DNA of 64,000 bases from Volvariella volvacea V23 (taxonomy: Eukaryota > Basidiomycota > Agaricomycetes > Agaricales > Pluteaceae). The notes beneath the pieces are model-generated. The model had not been told where the DNA came from. It saw only the letters and a list, made by a program, of their open reading frames with translations, and did not search any database. A program made the translations under genes and the position numbers. Below, one piece after another: positions 36,061 to 46,124 of this stretch (within the stretch, counting starts at the first letter, position 1; every line of letters starts with the position of its first letter). The stretch is from positions 39,310 to 103,309 of the forward strand of contig KB722766.1 in NCBI GenBank assembly GCA_000349905.1. The letters run 5' to 3'.

Positions 36061-36468
36061 ATGAGCAGTCAAAAGTACACCACTTCCAATCCCTACGAAG
36101 CTCAGTTCGGGTATTCTCGTGCAATCCGTCGAGGTCAATATATATTCGTATCCGGTACAACCTCCGTAGATCCATCCACATCTCCCACCGGTTCTCCAAT
36201 AATTCTCCATCCAGATTCGGCATATCGTCAATCTCTCCAAGCATTCTCCGAGATATTGAAGGCTATTACACACCTTGGAGGAAAGAAAGAGGACGTTACG
36301 AGGATTAGGATGTTTGTGACGTATGATGAAGATACGGATGAGGTTATTAGGGCCCTGAAGGAAACTTATGGAGATGTCGGGCCTGCAGCAACGATGATTG
36401 TTGGTGCCAAGTTTGTCGATAAGAATATGAGGGTCGAGATCGAAGCCGATGCGGTTTGTCTGGAGTGA
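36061..36468 (+). CDS. Rid/YjgF/UK114-family protein, left copy
   Basis: Single exon, 135 residues, the usual length for the family, which forms trimers and in many members hydrolyses reactive enamine/imine intermediates. Visible family features are the start MSSQKYTTSNPYEAQFGYSRA, GQYIFVSGTTSVDP, the central helix region RQSLQAFSEILKAITHLGGKKEDVTRIRMFV, and the end VEIEADAVCLE. The Arg that binds substrate carboxylate in true RidA (in PAR-S/T-C) is replaced: the sequence here is GPAATMIVGAKFV. Classical RidA deaminase activity is therefore doubtful. Convergent with the DUF6699-like gene. A near-identical copy is at 47885-48295. Confidence 0.85.
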   Translation: MSSQKYTTSNPYEAQFGYSRAIRRGQYIFVSGTTSVDPSTSPTGSPIILHPDSAYRQSLQAFSEILKAITHLGGKKEDVTRIRMFVTYDEDTDEVIRALKETYGDVGPAATMIVGAKFVDKNMRVEIEADAVCLE

Positions 36469-37017
36469 GTGAGGAGGTCAGACGGGGTGGCTAGTATAGT
36501 AAGGCAGAACTGGGGAACTGGGTACATTTTGTCCCTGGTACACTGCTTGCGGTTGCTGCTCAGTAGATCGATTAAATCCTTCCAGACACCAAAAATGCTC
36601 TGAAATTGTAAAATGCGGATGTATCCCAACCTGAAAGCCATTCTACATCCATCTAAAATTGGCCCTGAAAGCACCACCAATAATGTAAATTGAAACATGG
36701 TAAAGGTACTATATGTGTTCCTGAGAATAAAATACGTGCAGATAGTAATCCTGCCACTTCTTATGTGCTGTGGTAGACAAATCGGTAGCCAAGGCAGACG
36801 CCTAACGCGTCGTGACTGCGTGAGCTTACTTGGTTAGTATGAGCGCTTGTTGAGCTCTAGCTCTACACTGAGCACTCAGATACAGGAATTTATACAAGCA
36901 CGTATATCCTAAATTGTAAGAGCCTATGTATATACGAAAATAAATACAGACAGAGAATATCCATACAGTACATTGGTACAAGGGGAAAAAATAGATATAA
37001 TATTTCAGTGTCCTCAT

Positions 37018-38236
37018 TTACAACACTGCAGAGCCTCCAGGGTGGTCGCGTGGTCTCAGTTTGAGCACCAATTTATAGTACCCATCCTTTAACTCACCAC
37101 ACTCTAACCCTCCAAAGACTGTCATACCCTCAAGCGCGTCCATTCTCAATGGAACTTTGTCTCGACTGCGAGCTCTATCGTCCATCCTATGTCTCTTAAC
37201 TCTCTCTGAATGCGATGCGTAAACGCTCTGCTTCATCGACACTGACATCCTCGACAGATCCTCCCCTTTAAATGGCTGGGACAAATACTTGTGTATCGCG
37301 TAAAGCAACCGGAGAACGCTGACTCCGCTTGAATCAGGATGGGATTCGACTTTGATAGGCCCACATATCCGAGTCAACCAAGACTGTCTGCGCTTGTTTC
37401 TATCATTGTCCTTGTCCTCCGGCTCGAGGATTGTAATCGAAATACTGTGTATCCCATGCAGCCTTGAATCTGAAATTGCATCCAAATACGGCAGAACTTG
37501 CCTTCTTCCTGCTCGCAACAAAATCGCAGAGTCGGGATGCTTTGTGACATCCCAAATGAACCGGAGGGTGCCATCGACTCTGAGTGGTCTCCAAAGGTAA
37601 TCGTGCTCGTTGGGCGGGAGCATGACAGCACGGGCTTGGGTGGGGGACTGTGTGGGGCGACTTCTTGAGGGGGATAAACGACCGCGCAGCTCAGCACTGA
37701 CGGGTCGTTTTTTATACGAGTTTCGGCGCGATTCTTGGCGAGGTGCGTGTGCTCTGTGCTCGCCTCGGGTAACGTGAGGGGCCGAAGGGGCTGGGTGTGC
37801 CGTGTCAGTGGCACGCTGTGGGGTGTAGGAGCTCTTGTCTCGCTTGCGTCGCCTTGTCCGTTTCTTGTGGCTGCGAGAGGGAGGCCGCTCAGGGCTTCGT
37901 GATTTAGGTAGATCTAACCGAGTATAGCACCGTCGTTAGTTTCTTTGCACAAAGTGAAATACAATGCCTCTGGACCTACATTACTTTTTTCGTGATGTGA
38001 GCCGCCTGACGGGTTTGGAGCTGTGTGCAGGGGTTTCAGTGCCAGCCAACACGGCTACTAGGCCCATGCTTCGTACAGGAGTTACCCAAACCAGGCTCCT
38101 CAACCAAGTCGCCCGCTGAGATCAACGACAACCTGCCTTTCTTCCCTGACTGCTTCCACAGAGGGCGGTCAAAGTACTTTAGGAAAATCTTCCGAAATCT
38201 CTCTGTTGGAGATACATTGTAAGATGAGAATATCAT
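37018..38236 (-). pseudogene. DUF6699-like protein, left copy with nonsense codon
   Basis: Exon 1 starts at 38236 (MIFSSYNVSPTER) and matches the right copy until a TGA at 38036-38038, where the right copy has Trp (GWYWNPIG versus GWH-stop). After the intron (acceptor TTAG near 37910) a basic Arg/Ser-rich stretch (SRSHKKRTRRRKRDK) leads without a stop into the domain starting MLPPNEHDYLWRPLRVDG, with WDVTKHPDSAILLRAGRR, ISVLRLLYAIHKYLSQPF-type sequence and a C-terminus ending LRPRDHPGGSAVL. Translation from the internal ATG at 37623 would still give 201 residues carrying the whole domain. The DUF6699 assignment rests on the WDV...P...LRLLYAI...GL...L pattern and is moderate. Confidence 0.65.
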
Positions 38237-38985
38237 TGCGATAGTAACAAAAAGATGTAGGTGTAGATGTAAAGCGCAGTCGATGAGTGCGAGAGGAATT
38301 ACAGCAAATGCGAGCGGCAAATCCTGTACATTGAGCCCCAAGTCTTATATGAGCCTTCAGGATTACAAGGAGAACATGACACGAGGGGCACCTATCACGC
38401 CTCTCGGAGAGGCGTGGGGCGCTGGAAGACCTGATATGTGTACTATATGCTGTGAGATCCCATGAAGCTTTGATAGAGCCATCCAAAAGCGCACCATTAT
38501 GGGTTGTGTAGTCGGGAGTCGGTGCCCCTCAGGGTCGCCTATGGTGCCTCTCGGATACACGTGCAGTGGCAAATAGAGACTCAGTGGCGCACGGGAACAA
38601 AGCAGAGGTGTTCCAAAAGTCCAGCCGAGCAGCCGGGGGCGCGATTATGTGCTGAGCCTCTGAGTTTAGGCTTGAAGCTTGACTTGGCCACCCGGAAGCC
38701 GGGTGAACGCCCATATCAGAGGCGCGTGCCTCTGGGGTGAGGCAGTGCGCCAGTGTCTTGTTGACGGTTGGATGTTGGGAACAAATTTTGAAGGAATGGT
38801 AAAGCCATTGAGGGGTAGCCTAGGTGTACATGCACTCCTGAAACGGGCACTTGCCCGTGTACGCGGGGTCATATCGATCACGACGCCAATATTTTGCCTT
38901 TAAGCTCTCGCACCTTGGTTCCCTTCCGAGTCGGAAAGCTGATACTCATCTCAATACAATCGGATCATCCATGGAGGAAGACTTG
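38237..38985. other. Upstream region of DUF6699-like gene, inner end of left arm
   Basis: Aligns inverted with 45.34-46.12 kb. Includes the GC palindrome at 38398-38418. The two small ORFs here (38283-38465 and 38504-38903) have shifting frames between arms and no motif, so I do not call a gene. Confidence 0.4.
38398..38418. promoter_or_regulatory. GC-rich palindrome CACGCCTC/GAGGCGTG, left arm
   Basis: Perfect 8-bp arms around a 5-nt centre. The same arms with a one-base change in the centre are at 45919-45939, at a similar distance from the DUF6699-like start. Invariant arms in otherwise diverged DNA suggest a protein-binding palindrome or a hairpin; this is inference. Confidence 0.45.
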
Positions 38986-39041
38986 ACATGAATTTCTTAG
39001 CTTTCAATCATACGGAGTTACCTTGCCACCTCACATGCCCA

Positions 39042-39050
39042 TATATAAAC
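39042..39050 (+). promoter_or_regulatory. TATA box of the small secreted protein gene
   Basis: CATATATAAAC, about 48 bp before the ATG at 39090. The spacing supports that ATG over the earlier one at 38988. Confidence 0.5.
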
Positions 39051-39089
39051 TCCCATACCTTACCCTGTTACAGGAATGCGATACCGATC

Positions 39090-39599
39090 ATGAAATTCCT
39101 TAGCACTGTCCTTGCACCCACCACTGTAGTCCTCACAGCACTCGTAGGCCAGACCGTTGCGGTAAACTTCACGATATACCAAAACACCGCTACATGCAAC
39201 ACCAACTCGCCCAACGTCGTTACGACCAAGGTTTCAAATACGTTATTCTATCCATGCACGGAGACGGGGAACAACCAGACCTTTAGTCTAAGCTTGGATC
39301 ATGTCGATTCGCCCGAGTTTTACTGCAACCGTGAGTAGATTCCGCGTTTCTAGCCGCACTTTGGTGGTAATGAAAGTTGTCTTTTGCGCATTCGACACAT
39401 GAACGACGGTGTTGGTGATGGTGTAGTCGAAGCGTATCGGGAGACGGAAGGTAACGGGTAAGCGATCTAATTTGGGGGTGAAGAAGACCACAATTGAATG
39501 GTACCCCGTAGTCCGAAATGCGGATATGTACAATTGATCGGTGGCGCATATAGAGCAGGAACTTGCTTCACGAGTCGAGAACCAATTCGTAAGTGGTAA
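39090..39599 (+). CDS. Small secreted cysteine-containing protein
   Basis: Three exons, 39090-39330, 39427-39457 (31 nt) and 39512-39599, join in frame to about 119 residues. The start is a signal peptide (MKFLSTVLAP then a hydrophobic run to GQTVA). The mature part has Cys spaced through TATCNTNS, FYPCTETG, EFYCN, PKCGYV and AGTCFTS, a pattern typical of fungal secreted proteins held by disulphides, with NFT and NQT glycosylation sites. The micro-exon is needed to keep frame: CTC Leu spans the first junction and GGT Gly the second. Donors are GTGAGT and GTAAGC. The gene begins about 100 bp beyond the inner end of the left inverted arm. Role unknown; an effector or cell-wall protein are both possible. 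Confidence 0.65.
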
Positions 39600-41840
39600 A
39601 TAAAGCGGTCCTTCAACCCTCAAGGGCTTAATTTTTGCTCTTTCGCACGCGTAGGTTATGTCGTATTGGCATGCGCTATGCCTGCAAAGTAGGGTAGTAG
39701 GGTGATACCTCGGTACGAGCCCGGCTCTCTCAGCCGGGTGGGTTAGAGTCGGGACGGTATTCGTTCTTGGAATCTGGGAGAGAAGTGCCGGACTTGATTT
39801 CACCTTTTGCTTTGCATCGAAGAACCAAGCTATTGAGCTCGAAAATAGACAAAAGTTTCTCACCAAGACAAGCTGGAATTCCATACGAGTCACCCACGGT
39901 TGCATGCGATACAACTTGGCTCTTGGCATGAATTCCATCGCGTTGACATTTCAGTCAATCCAGAATTCAGAAAAGACGTACCCAGGTACTGTGTACCTCC
40001 TTCCCTCCGACTGCGCACGCACCGCAAATAGTCAGGGAGTAAGACCCAAGCCTGAACCGAGGCAAATTTACCTCATGATCGGCGCACCGCTTACTCCTTT
40101 GCCGCGGCATCCAATACGTACTCTCAGTACGTATTTATTTTGCATTTGCGTGTTGGATCGACCGCGCAAAGCGCTGGGCTGAACAGTAAGATGCTGAATG
40201 TGGCTGTGCGACAAGCTGACAGGCCTGCAGGCGAGAGGCGCCACACGCCAATGACGCACGACTGCAGGGCACGAGGCGTGTGGCGTGGGGGGCCCGGCAC
40301 TCGGTAATATGCGCAGTACCGAAATGAATTTCATGGGAACTTGATCCGGAATGGAGGTTTTCTTATGAATGCAGTTTGGGTGACGAGTCGCCGAGTCGGA
40401 CGTGGTGGATTGCGTAGAAGGGTAGCGAAGAGGACGTGTTGGGGACGTGGGAGGGAGGCGACGGTGCATGGGTATAGGGAGTGTGACTGCATCGCATTTG
40501 CAGGGTATATGTTCGAATTTTTGCGGATCCGAATCCAACATCCAGCAGTTCTCTGGAGTGTTACGAGAAGAAATTTGAGGTATTGGTAGAAAGGCTGTTT
40601 CTTACCTATTCCAAGCGAGGCTGAGCACTTGTGGAGTGCTTACCTGCCGACAATAGCGTGCGTTCTGTCTGCAGTACCGCTATTTACGGTGAGGCTCAGA
40701 GCCAAATATAGGCAGTTGCGGGTGAGGTGGGCCAAATGAAAGGAGTAGTGATGGGGTGGAGCGAAAGAGATGTACAATAAGCTGTAAAGCTTCTATTGAG
40801 CTAACAGCAAGCGATCGTAGTACGCTTTTCCACTGGAACAAGTGTCATCCCACGCAATTGTGTAGGAATAGCAAGGCTGACTCACCCCACTCGTCATTTC
40901 GCTATCTCCCATTCAGGTCATCCGCCTGATCCACATTCATCCTCTTTGTGATTATATCCTTTGTAATGCCGATGAAGCCCGATACGAGGTGAGACGGCAT
41001 TTGTGAAAAGGTGACAATACTCGCAGGAAAAGGAACAATCCGGAAACCTGCCCTTTGTGGGCGTTGTTAAACGCAAAATCTGAATGTAGTCAACAATTCA
41101 AAGAGACGCGGGTGAAGCCGATATCTTATCAAATCACGAACCCCAGACTCGAGCAGCCGAGGCCATGCCCTATGTCATTCGCCAGTCCGTGCATCTATCA
41201 AGCCGCGCTGAGGAACGATGGCATAGGACGGTTATGGCAGGACAAGAAAGATGGAAGCACAGATGGGTGGTGTCCATCTCATCTCCGTTAAACCCACTTG
41301 TCACGCAACACATGCAGGCACGCCGTGAGCGGCGCCGCCAGATGTTGAGATGCCAAAGAATCAAGAACAAGTGATATCAAGGGCGCAAGGTAGTGGCGGT
41401 GGCACATAAGGTAGGTCGTTATGTATGAAGGATTAGAAACGAGTTCCGAGGCAGCCGACATCCGGGTGGCTCAAAGCCGTTTTGCACTGCATGGCATCGG
41501 AGTGCTGGGGCGGGATGATTGCGTGCTGAGATGATAACCGGAGTAGCTGGAAGACGTATGCCCTCGACCCACTCAGCCGATACTCCACCCGAGTCATCAG
41601 GCACAGACAATGAGAAGTGCCCACGACCGAGGGTTGATTGGGAATACTGCGTCAGTATCGCGGGGCTTGGTGAGAGCGCCTGCAGGGTTGAGGCACTGCA
41701 CCGCGGAAATCAGCGTCCGAAGGGGCATTGCCACAATTGGACACCGTCTTTTATTTCGACATTATATAAGCCCTCTCCATGGTCTCCGTTAGCAGTCCCC
41801 ATCCACTCCCCAGTCCCAGCCCACCACCACCCAACCCACC
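39600..41840. other. Intergenic spacer
   Basis: No ORF with a recognisable motif. The last part is the promoter of the Pro/Ser-rich gene (ATTATATAAG at about 41761 as a TATA candidate, about 80 bp before its ATG). Confidence 0.4.
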
Positions 41841-42705
41841 ATGACAGAATACGACTACTCACCCGAGGCCTACGAACGCTACCTCGAGACACAGGCACGC
41901 ATCGCGAAATGGGTGGACCATGCAGAGACGAAGCGGGCTGAATTCACCAATCCTTTCGTCCCCGCGCCCCGGAGTGATTTGGACGAGGACGAGGTGAGGA
42001 ACGACTTTTACAATGCCGATCCATCCAGAAGCCATCGTCACCGTTCGCACAACAAGTCGTCCACAACCTCGCCCAACACCTCCTCGTCTTCGATAAATCC
42101 TTCGTCGAGTCATTCGTCGTCCAGACTCACGCCCCAACCCGTCGCGCATGCATATTACCCCCAATCCCAGTGGTACATCCTTCAACCGCAGCCACCGCTT
42201 CCAACTCCACCGGGAGACTACATGCCCGGCAAGCCACTGGGATCCACCAGCAACGTCGGCTCAACTTCCCCCACACGGCCCAGCAAACTCCGAAGAGGGA
42301 ATCACTCGTCTGGCTCACATCCTTACAACGGCTACACTTCCCAAGCTAACCCCACCGCTACCCAACCGATTCCGGTTATCCCTTCACCAAATCCTGTCTA
42401 TCCACCTGCAACCCAAATATATGCGCCTCAGCGTCGTCACCCTCAAAACGTCGTCTATCCGGCAGCAGGTCATGCGGTCGTGCCAGCTGCCTACCCAGCA
42501 GCCGTACAATATCAGTACCATCAGCCCAAATCAGCAACTCCAACGCACATATACATACCTTCCACTGTGGCTCCTTATTCCGTTCTGGTGAGTACCGAGT
42601 CCCCATGTCGTTATTCTTCTCTCCATTCCTAACCCTTCATTTGTTCTCATCCTGATTCTGACTTTATGTTTCTCCATTCTATAGATTCCTCAGGCTTCGA
42701 GATGA
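41841..42705 (+). CDS. Pro/Ser/Tyr-rich low-complexity protein
   Basis: Exon 1 is 41841-42587 and a short last exon is 42685-42705 (donor GTGAGT, acceptor ATAG), 255 residues ending VLIPQASR. The N-terminus is charged (MTEYDYSPEAYERYLETQAR, AKWVDHAETKRAEF), followed by a Ser/His-rich stretch with basic residues and a long Pro/Tyr/Gln-rich tail with YYPQSQWY and repeated YP/AA motifs. No domain is recognised. The composition suggests a disordered protein. A TATA-like ATTATATAAG precedes the ATG, which lies in a CCCACC context. Confidence 0.6.
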
Positions 42706-45130
42706 TCGCCAATGACACTAGTTGATTCCAGCATCCCTTGGACCGGCCAAAAGCCCTAAAATGGAACATGCATATGACCCCCAATTTCCCGATTATATCC
42801 CCACTCCTCCCACTTCTGCATTCTCACTCCTACCTACTATACCTCTCTCGCACAATCTCCTTCTCCACCTCGACGCCTCAGCGTTCGTCACTGGGCGGCC
42901 GCCCAGCCTCTCATGTTCCCATGATTGGACATCAAAACTTGGGGAGACGTCAGAATTTGGAAAACAGACAAATTTGGTATGTTAGGCACACATCGTGTAG
43001 GAGATCAAAATCCCGATATCACTGGGTCCCGTCCTGAGCCTTCAGTCCTGGGCCTCATCCTGAATCTGGGCCTGAAGCGGCGCTCGTTTCGCACTGCTGG
43101 TTGCATCACGCACCGCTCCCGGAAATATCAGGCGTAATTTCAAACGCCCTTCATCACCGTCCTCAATCCTCGTTGCAACCGAGGTGTCGCAGTGATGCGT
43201 TTGCTTGATGGATGGATGGTCAGGTCAAAGATGAAGGATGCATGCGGTGTCGGCACAGCCCCTGGCAATGGACAGAGGAGTTGACGGATGGACAGATGGG
43301 ACGGATATGGTCAACGACGGTATGCGCTTTACTCCGTGCGTAGTGCGCTGTGCGTACATGCGCAATTCTAGCCTCCATACACGCCCTACCCGTCCAGTCC
43401 TCCTCACCTTCGCCGCACGTCACTCCTATTCCCACTCATCGCTCGTCATTTCCTTTCCGCTTTTCCTTTTTCGACTCCTTGATTGTCATCTCACCGGTCC
43501 ACGTGTTCCTCCTCTTTTCTTTTCTTTTCTTTGCTCTTTTCCGTCTTTCTCTTCTCTTCCCCTACGATCATCTCCTTTCATATCCCTTTCATCACTGCGG
43601 ACTGCTAAGCTCCTTTTTCTCCTTTTTTTTGTCTTGGGCTTTTTGTGTTCTTGCTGCGTCTAACTCCACTCGGTCTTGTCCTCGTCTTTGTTCTCGTCCT
43701 TTGCCCGTTGCCCCGGCCCCGGCGTTGCATTTAGTCTTCACATTACATTACACCGTCGTACTTGCCCACTATGTCCTGCGCCCCTGCTCCCTCATACGCT
43801 CTACCTACTATACTATACTACACTACACACCTCCCACTATTCACGGACATCCATACGCCAGTGTATCGCATATAATACGGTAGTTTTGGTATCAAAACGA
43901 AAAAGGACTCGATAAAAGTCGGACTACACGAGACCACTTATTACGCATCTTTTCTCATACCTCGCATTGATTGTAGTATTACTTTACTTGGTGTACCAAT
44001 ACCCTACCTGCCAGCGTCCCCTCGATCGGGCAATACATCGCACCAGTATCTTGTAGCTGCCCTTTTTTTATTGGAGTGGGACGGGTACTGGCGGCCAATT
44101 TGGATATGCGTTTAGATGGGCTTGTGGTTAGATTTGGACTCGCATTTCGTATCTTTATAGAATGTCGTTTGGGCTTTTGTTTCTGTTCTATCTACATGGA
44201 TATTCTGTAATTGACAGCATGACAATGGAAGAAATAGACATGCAACGGACATTAATCGTGCCTTGAGACTCCTAGATAGGGTTTGCTCTTGTCCCATGCA
44301 AGTATTTATTCTAGTTGTTGTTCTGCTGATGTCGCCGCCGATAAGGACATATGCCTCGAGAGCCGGCGACCGACGCATGCCATCGCGACGTGTTGGGCGG
44401 CTGCCTTGGCTACTTTTTCCTCTATCGCAGCGCACAAGGAGCGCCGGGATCACTGTCGGCACGCAATTCGTTCTTATGGGCACGTACAGCACCTTTACTA
44501 GGACTTGATTTATAGGTGGTCCTCTCCAAGGCCAACTCCGATGCGTATGCAGTGCCAATGCTATTTCTGTCTCAGTCTGTAACTGCAAGGGCCGCATCCT
44601 GCGCCGCTTGGATTTCAAGAGAGCTGGTAAGCACGCTTTAATGGTGCTCCAATGACGAAAGAAGAAGTAATCAATTAAATGTAGGGGCTTCGCTGCCTGA
44701 GTCGTTCCCACTGCCATGCATGCCGCAGATGGGTAAAGGCTACTGTCAGACTTGAGCCTAAATGCAGGATGAATCGGATTTAACGGCGAGGTCGTCCAGT
44801 CGTCATGGATTCCGTTTGTACAATCGAGTGTCAACCCGTCCTCGATAACATGCCCTCTGGTCGCAAGGTATGAAAGTCAAAGTCTCCATTATAGGAGGCA
44901 TCTAGGTTTACATACTGCCGGTGTGTATATCACGTCTTGAGGCTGGTGTGAAATCGAGGAGGATGACATGGCTATCCAATCTCGTCTTAAACATTAATAG
45001 CGACTTTAGATGTATGTATAATGGCTTTCAGGTCGGGTACACTTGAATTTTTTTGGTTGCGTTTCTAATATAATTTCGGAGCATCACTGGGGATAAGTGG
45101 CTAATGAATATAGCGAGCAGTAATCATAAG
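42706..45130. other. Intergenic with pyrimidine tracts and a partial duplicate
   Basis: 43.43-43.64 kb is a long C/T-rich tract on the plus strand, common in fungal promoters, without a supported gene after it. 44.37-44.54 kb resembles 47.53-47.69 kb, and 45.0-45.13 kb resembles 47.69-47.85 kb, so a piece of the Rid 3' region is present a third time with about 450 bp inserted. Confidence 0.4.
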
Positions 45131-45188
45131 TGATGTATCCGAGACAAGATGTACCAGTTCCCCAGTTCCGTATCACTGTACCAACCAC

Positions 45189-45320
45189 TGCGTCTAATTT
45201 CCTTACTCACACCAAACAAATCGCATCGGCTTCAACTTCGACCCTCATATCCTTATCAACAAACCTCACCAACAATCATCGTCACCGCAGGCCCAGCATC
45301 TCCAAAAGTCTTCTTTAGCG
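45189..45320 (-). pseudogene. Rid-family gene fragment (3' end), third copy
   Basis: On the minus strand TFGDAGPAVTMIVG is readable, then a frameshift, then VDKDMRVEVEADAICLV and a stop. This is the last third of the Rid gene found whole at 36061-36468 and 47885-48295. The 5' part is missing: homology stops at 45320, at the hairpin that forms the junction with the right inverted arm. Confidence 0.8.
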
Positions 45321-45332
45321 AAAGCTAAAGAA
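45311..45332. other. Perfect hairpin at the inner junction of the right arm
   Basis: TTCTTTAGC (45311-45319), loop GAAA, GCTAAAGAA (45324-45332). The left half continues the Rid fragment and the right half continues the arm's inner end, so the palindrome sits exactly where two duplicated pieces meet. Confidence 0.75.
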
Positions 45333-45918
45333 ATTTATGTCAAGTCTTCCTCCAGGAATAATCCGATTGTATTGAGGCGAGTCTCGGCTCTCCGAGTCGG
45401 GAGGAAACCAAGGTGCGAGAGCTTAAAGGTAAAATACTGGCGTCATGGTCAACACGATCCCGCGTACATCGGCGAGTGCTCGTTTTGTGTTTGTTTAGAA
45501 ATGCATGTACACTTAGGCTACCTTTCAATGACTTTATCGCTCCTTTAAATTTTGTCCCCGACATCTGACTATCGACGAGACACTGACGCACAGCCTCACC
45601 CCAGAGGCACAACTCTCATATTGGTGTTCATCCCGCTTTGGGAGTTAGGTACACTCAGAGGCTCAACAACAGCTTCACATAATCGCGCCCCCGGCTGCTC
45701 GGCTGGACTTTTGGACAACCTCTGCTTTGTTCCCGTGCGCCACTGAGTCTCTATTTGCTGTTGGGGCCTGTGCACGTGTATCCGAGAGGCACCAATGGCG
45801 ACCCTGAGGGGCACCGACTCCCGACACACAACCCATAATGGTGCGCTTTTGGATGGCTCTATCAAAGCGTCATGGACCTTCACAGCATGTAGTGCATACA
45901 CCAGGTCTTCCAGCGCCC

Positions 45919-45939
45919 CACGCCTCCCCGAGAGGCGTG
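45919..45939. promoter_or_regulatory. GC-rich palindrome CACGCCTC/GAGGCGTG, right arm
   Basis: Counterpart of 38398-38418, about 185 bp before the DUF6699-like start. The arms are invariant and the centre is CCCGA here. Confidence 0.45.
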
Positions 45940-46062
45940 ATAGGTGCCCCTCGGGTCTTGTTCTCCTTGTGGTCCTGAAGGCTCATATAAGACTTAGAGC
46001 TCGATGTACAGGATTTGCCGCTCGCATTTGCTGTAATTCCTCTCTCACTCATCGACCTCACT

Positions 46063-46107
46063 ATCTACATCTACATCTACATCTACATCTACACCTACAC
46101 CTACACC
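46063..46107. repeat. Hexanucleotide microsatellite (ATCTAC/ACCTAC)
   Basis: About five ATCTAC units pass into ACCTAC units immediately before the DUF6699-like ATG at 46125. The left arm has only a remnant (TTACATCTACACCTACATC inverted), so the array grew or shrank after duplication. It probably lies in the 5' leader. Confidence 0.8.
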
Positions 46108-46124
46108 TTTTTTTAAATATCGCA

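Larger units (their letters stand above)
30760..38985. repeat. Left arm of large inverted duplication
   Basis: Gene order and sequence read in mirror image at 45.33-53.90 kb. Matching landmarks are: MPF gene (30760-32223 versus 52426-53900), hairpin block (33714-33764 versus 50641-50691), Rid gene (36061-36468 versus 48295-47885), DUF6699-like gene (38236-37018 versus 46125-47356), and the inner end CTTGACATGAATTTCTTAGC versus GCTAAAGAAATTTATGTCAAG read inverted. The arms are clearly diverged, with many substitutions and indels, so this is an old duplication and not an assembly mirror. Confidence 0.9.

Noticed and set aside
41859..42185. Minus-strand ORF opposite the Pro/Ser-rich gene
   Set aside because: A shadow of a low-complexity plus-strand coding region that has a clean start, splice sites and stop.
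43430..43660. Pyrimidine-rich stretch as a membrane-protein ORF (43238-43663)
   Set aside because: Its hydrophobic reading comes only from a C/T-rich tract typical of fungal promoters. No homologue or conserved motif is recognised.
44112..44834. 240-codon minus-strand ORF
   Set aside because: Part of it aligns with noncoding DNA downstream of the Rid gene (47.53-47.69 kb) where the frame is not kept. It has no motif and an unnatural composition. Judged a chance ORF.
45795..46124. Upstream in-frame extension of the DUF6699-like gene
   Set aside because: The frame is open on the right but shifted in the left arm, and it translates the GC palindrome and the microsatellite. The start at 46125 is conserved in both arms.
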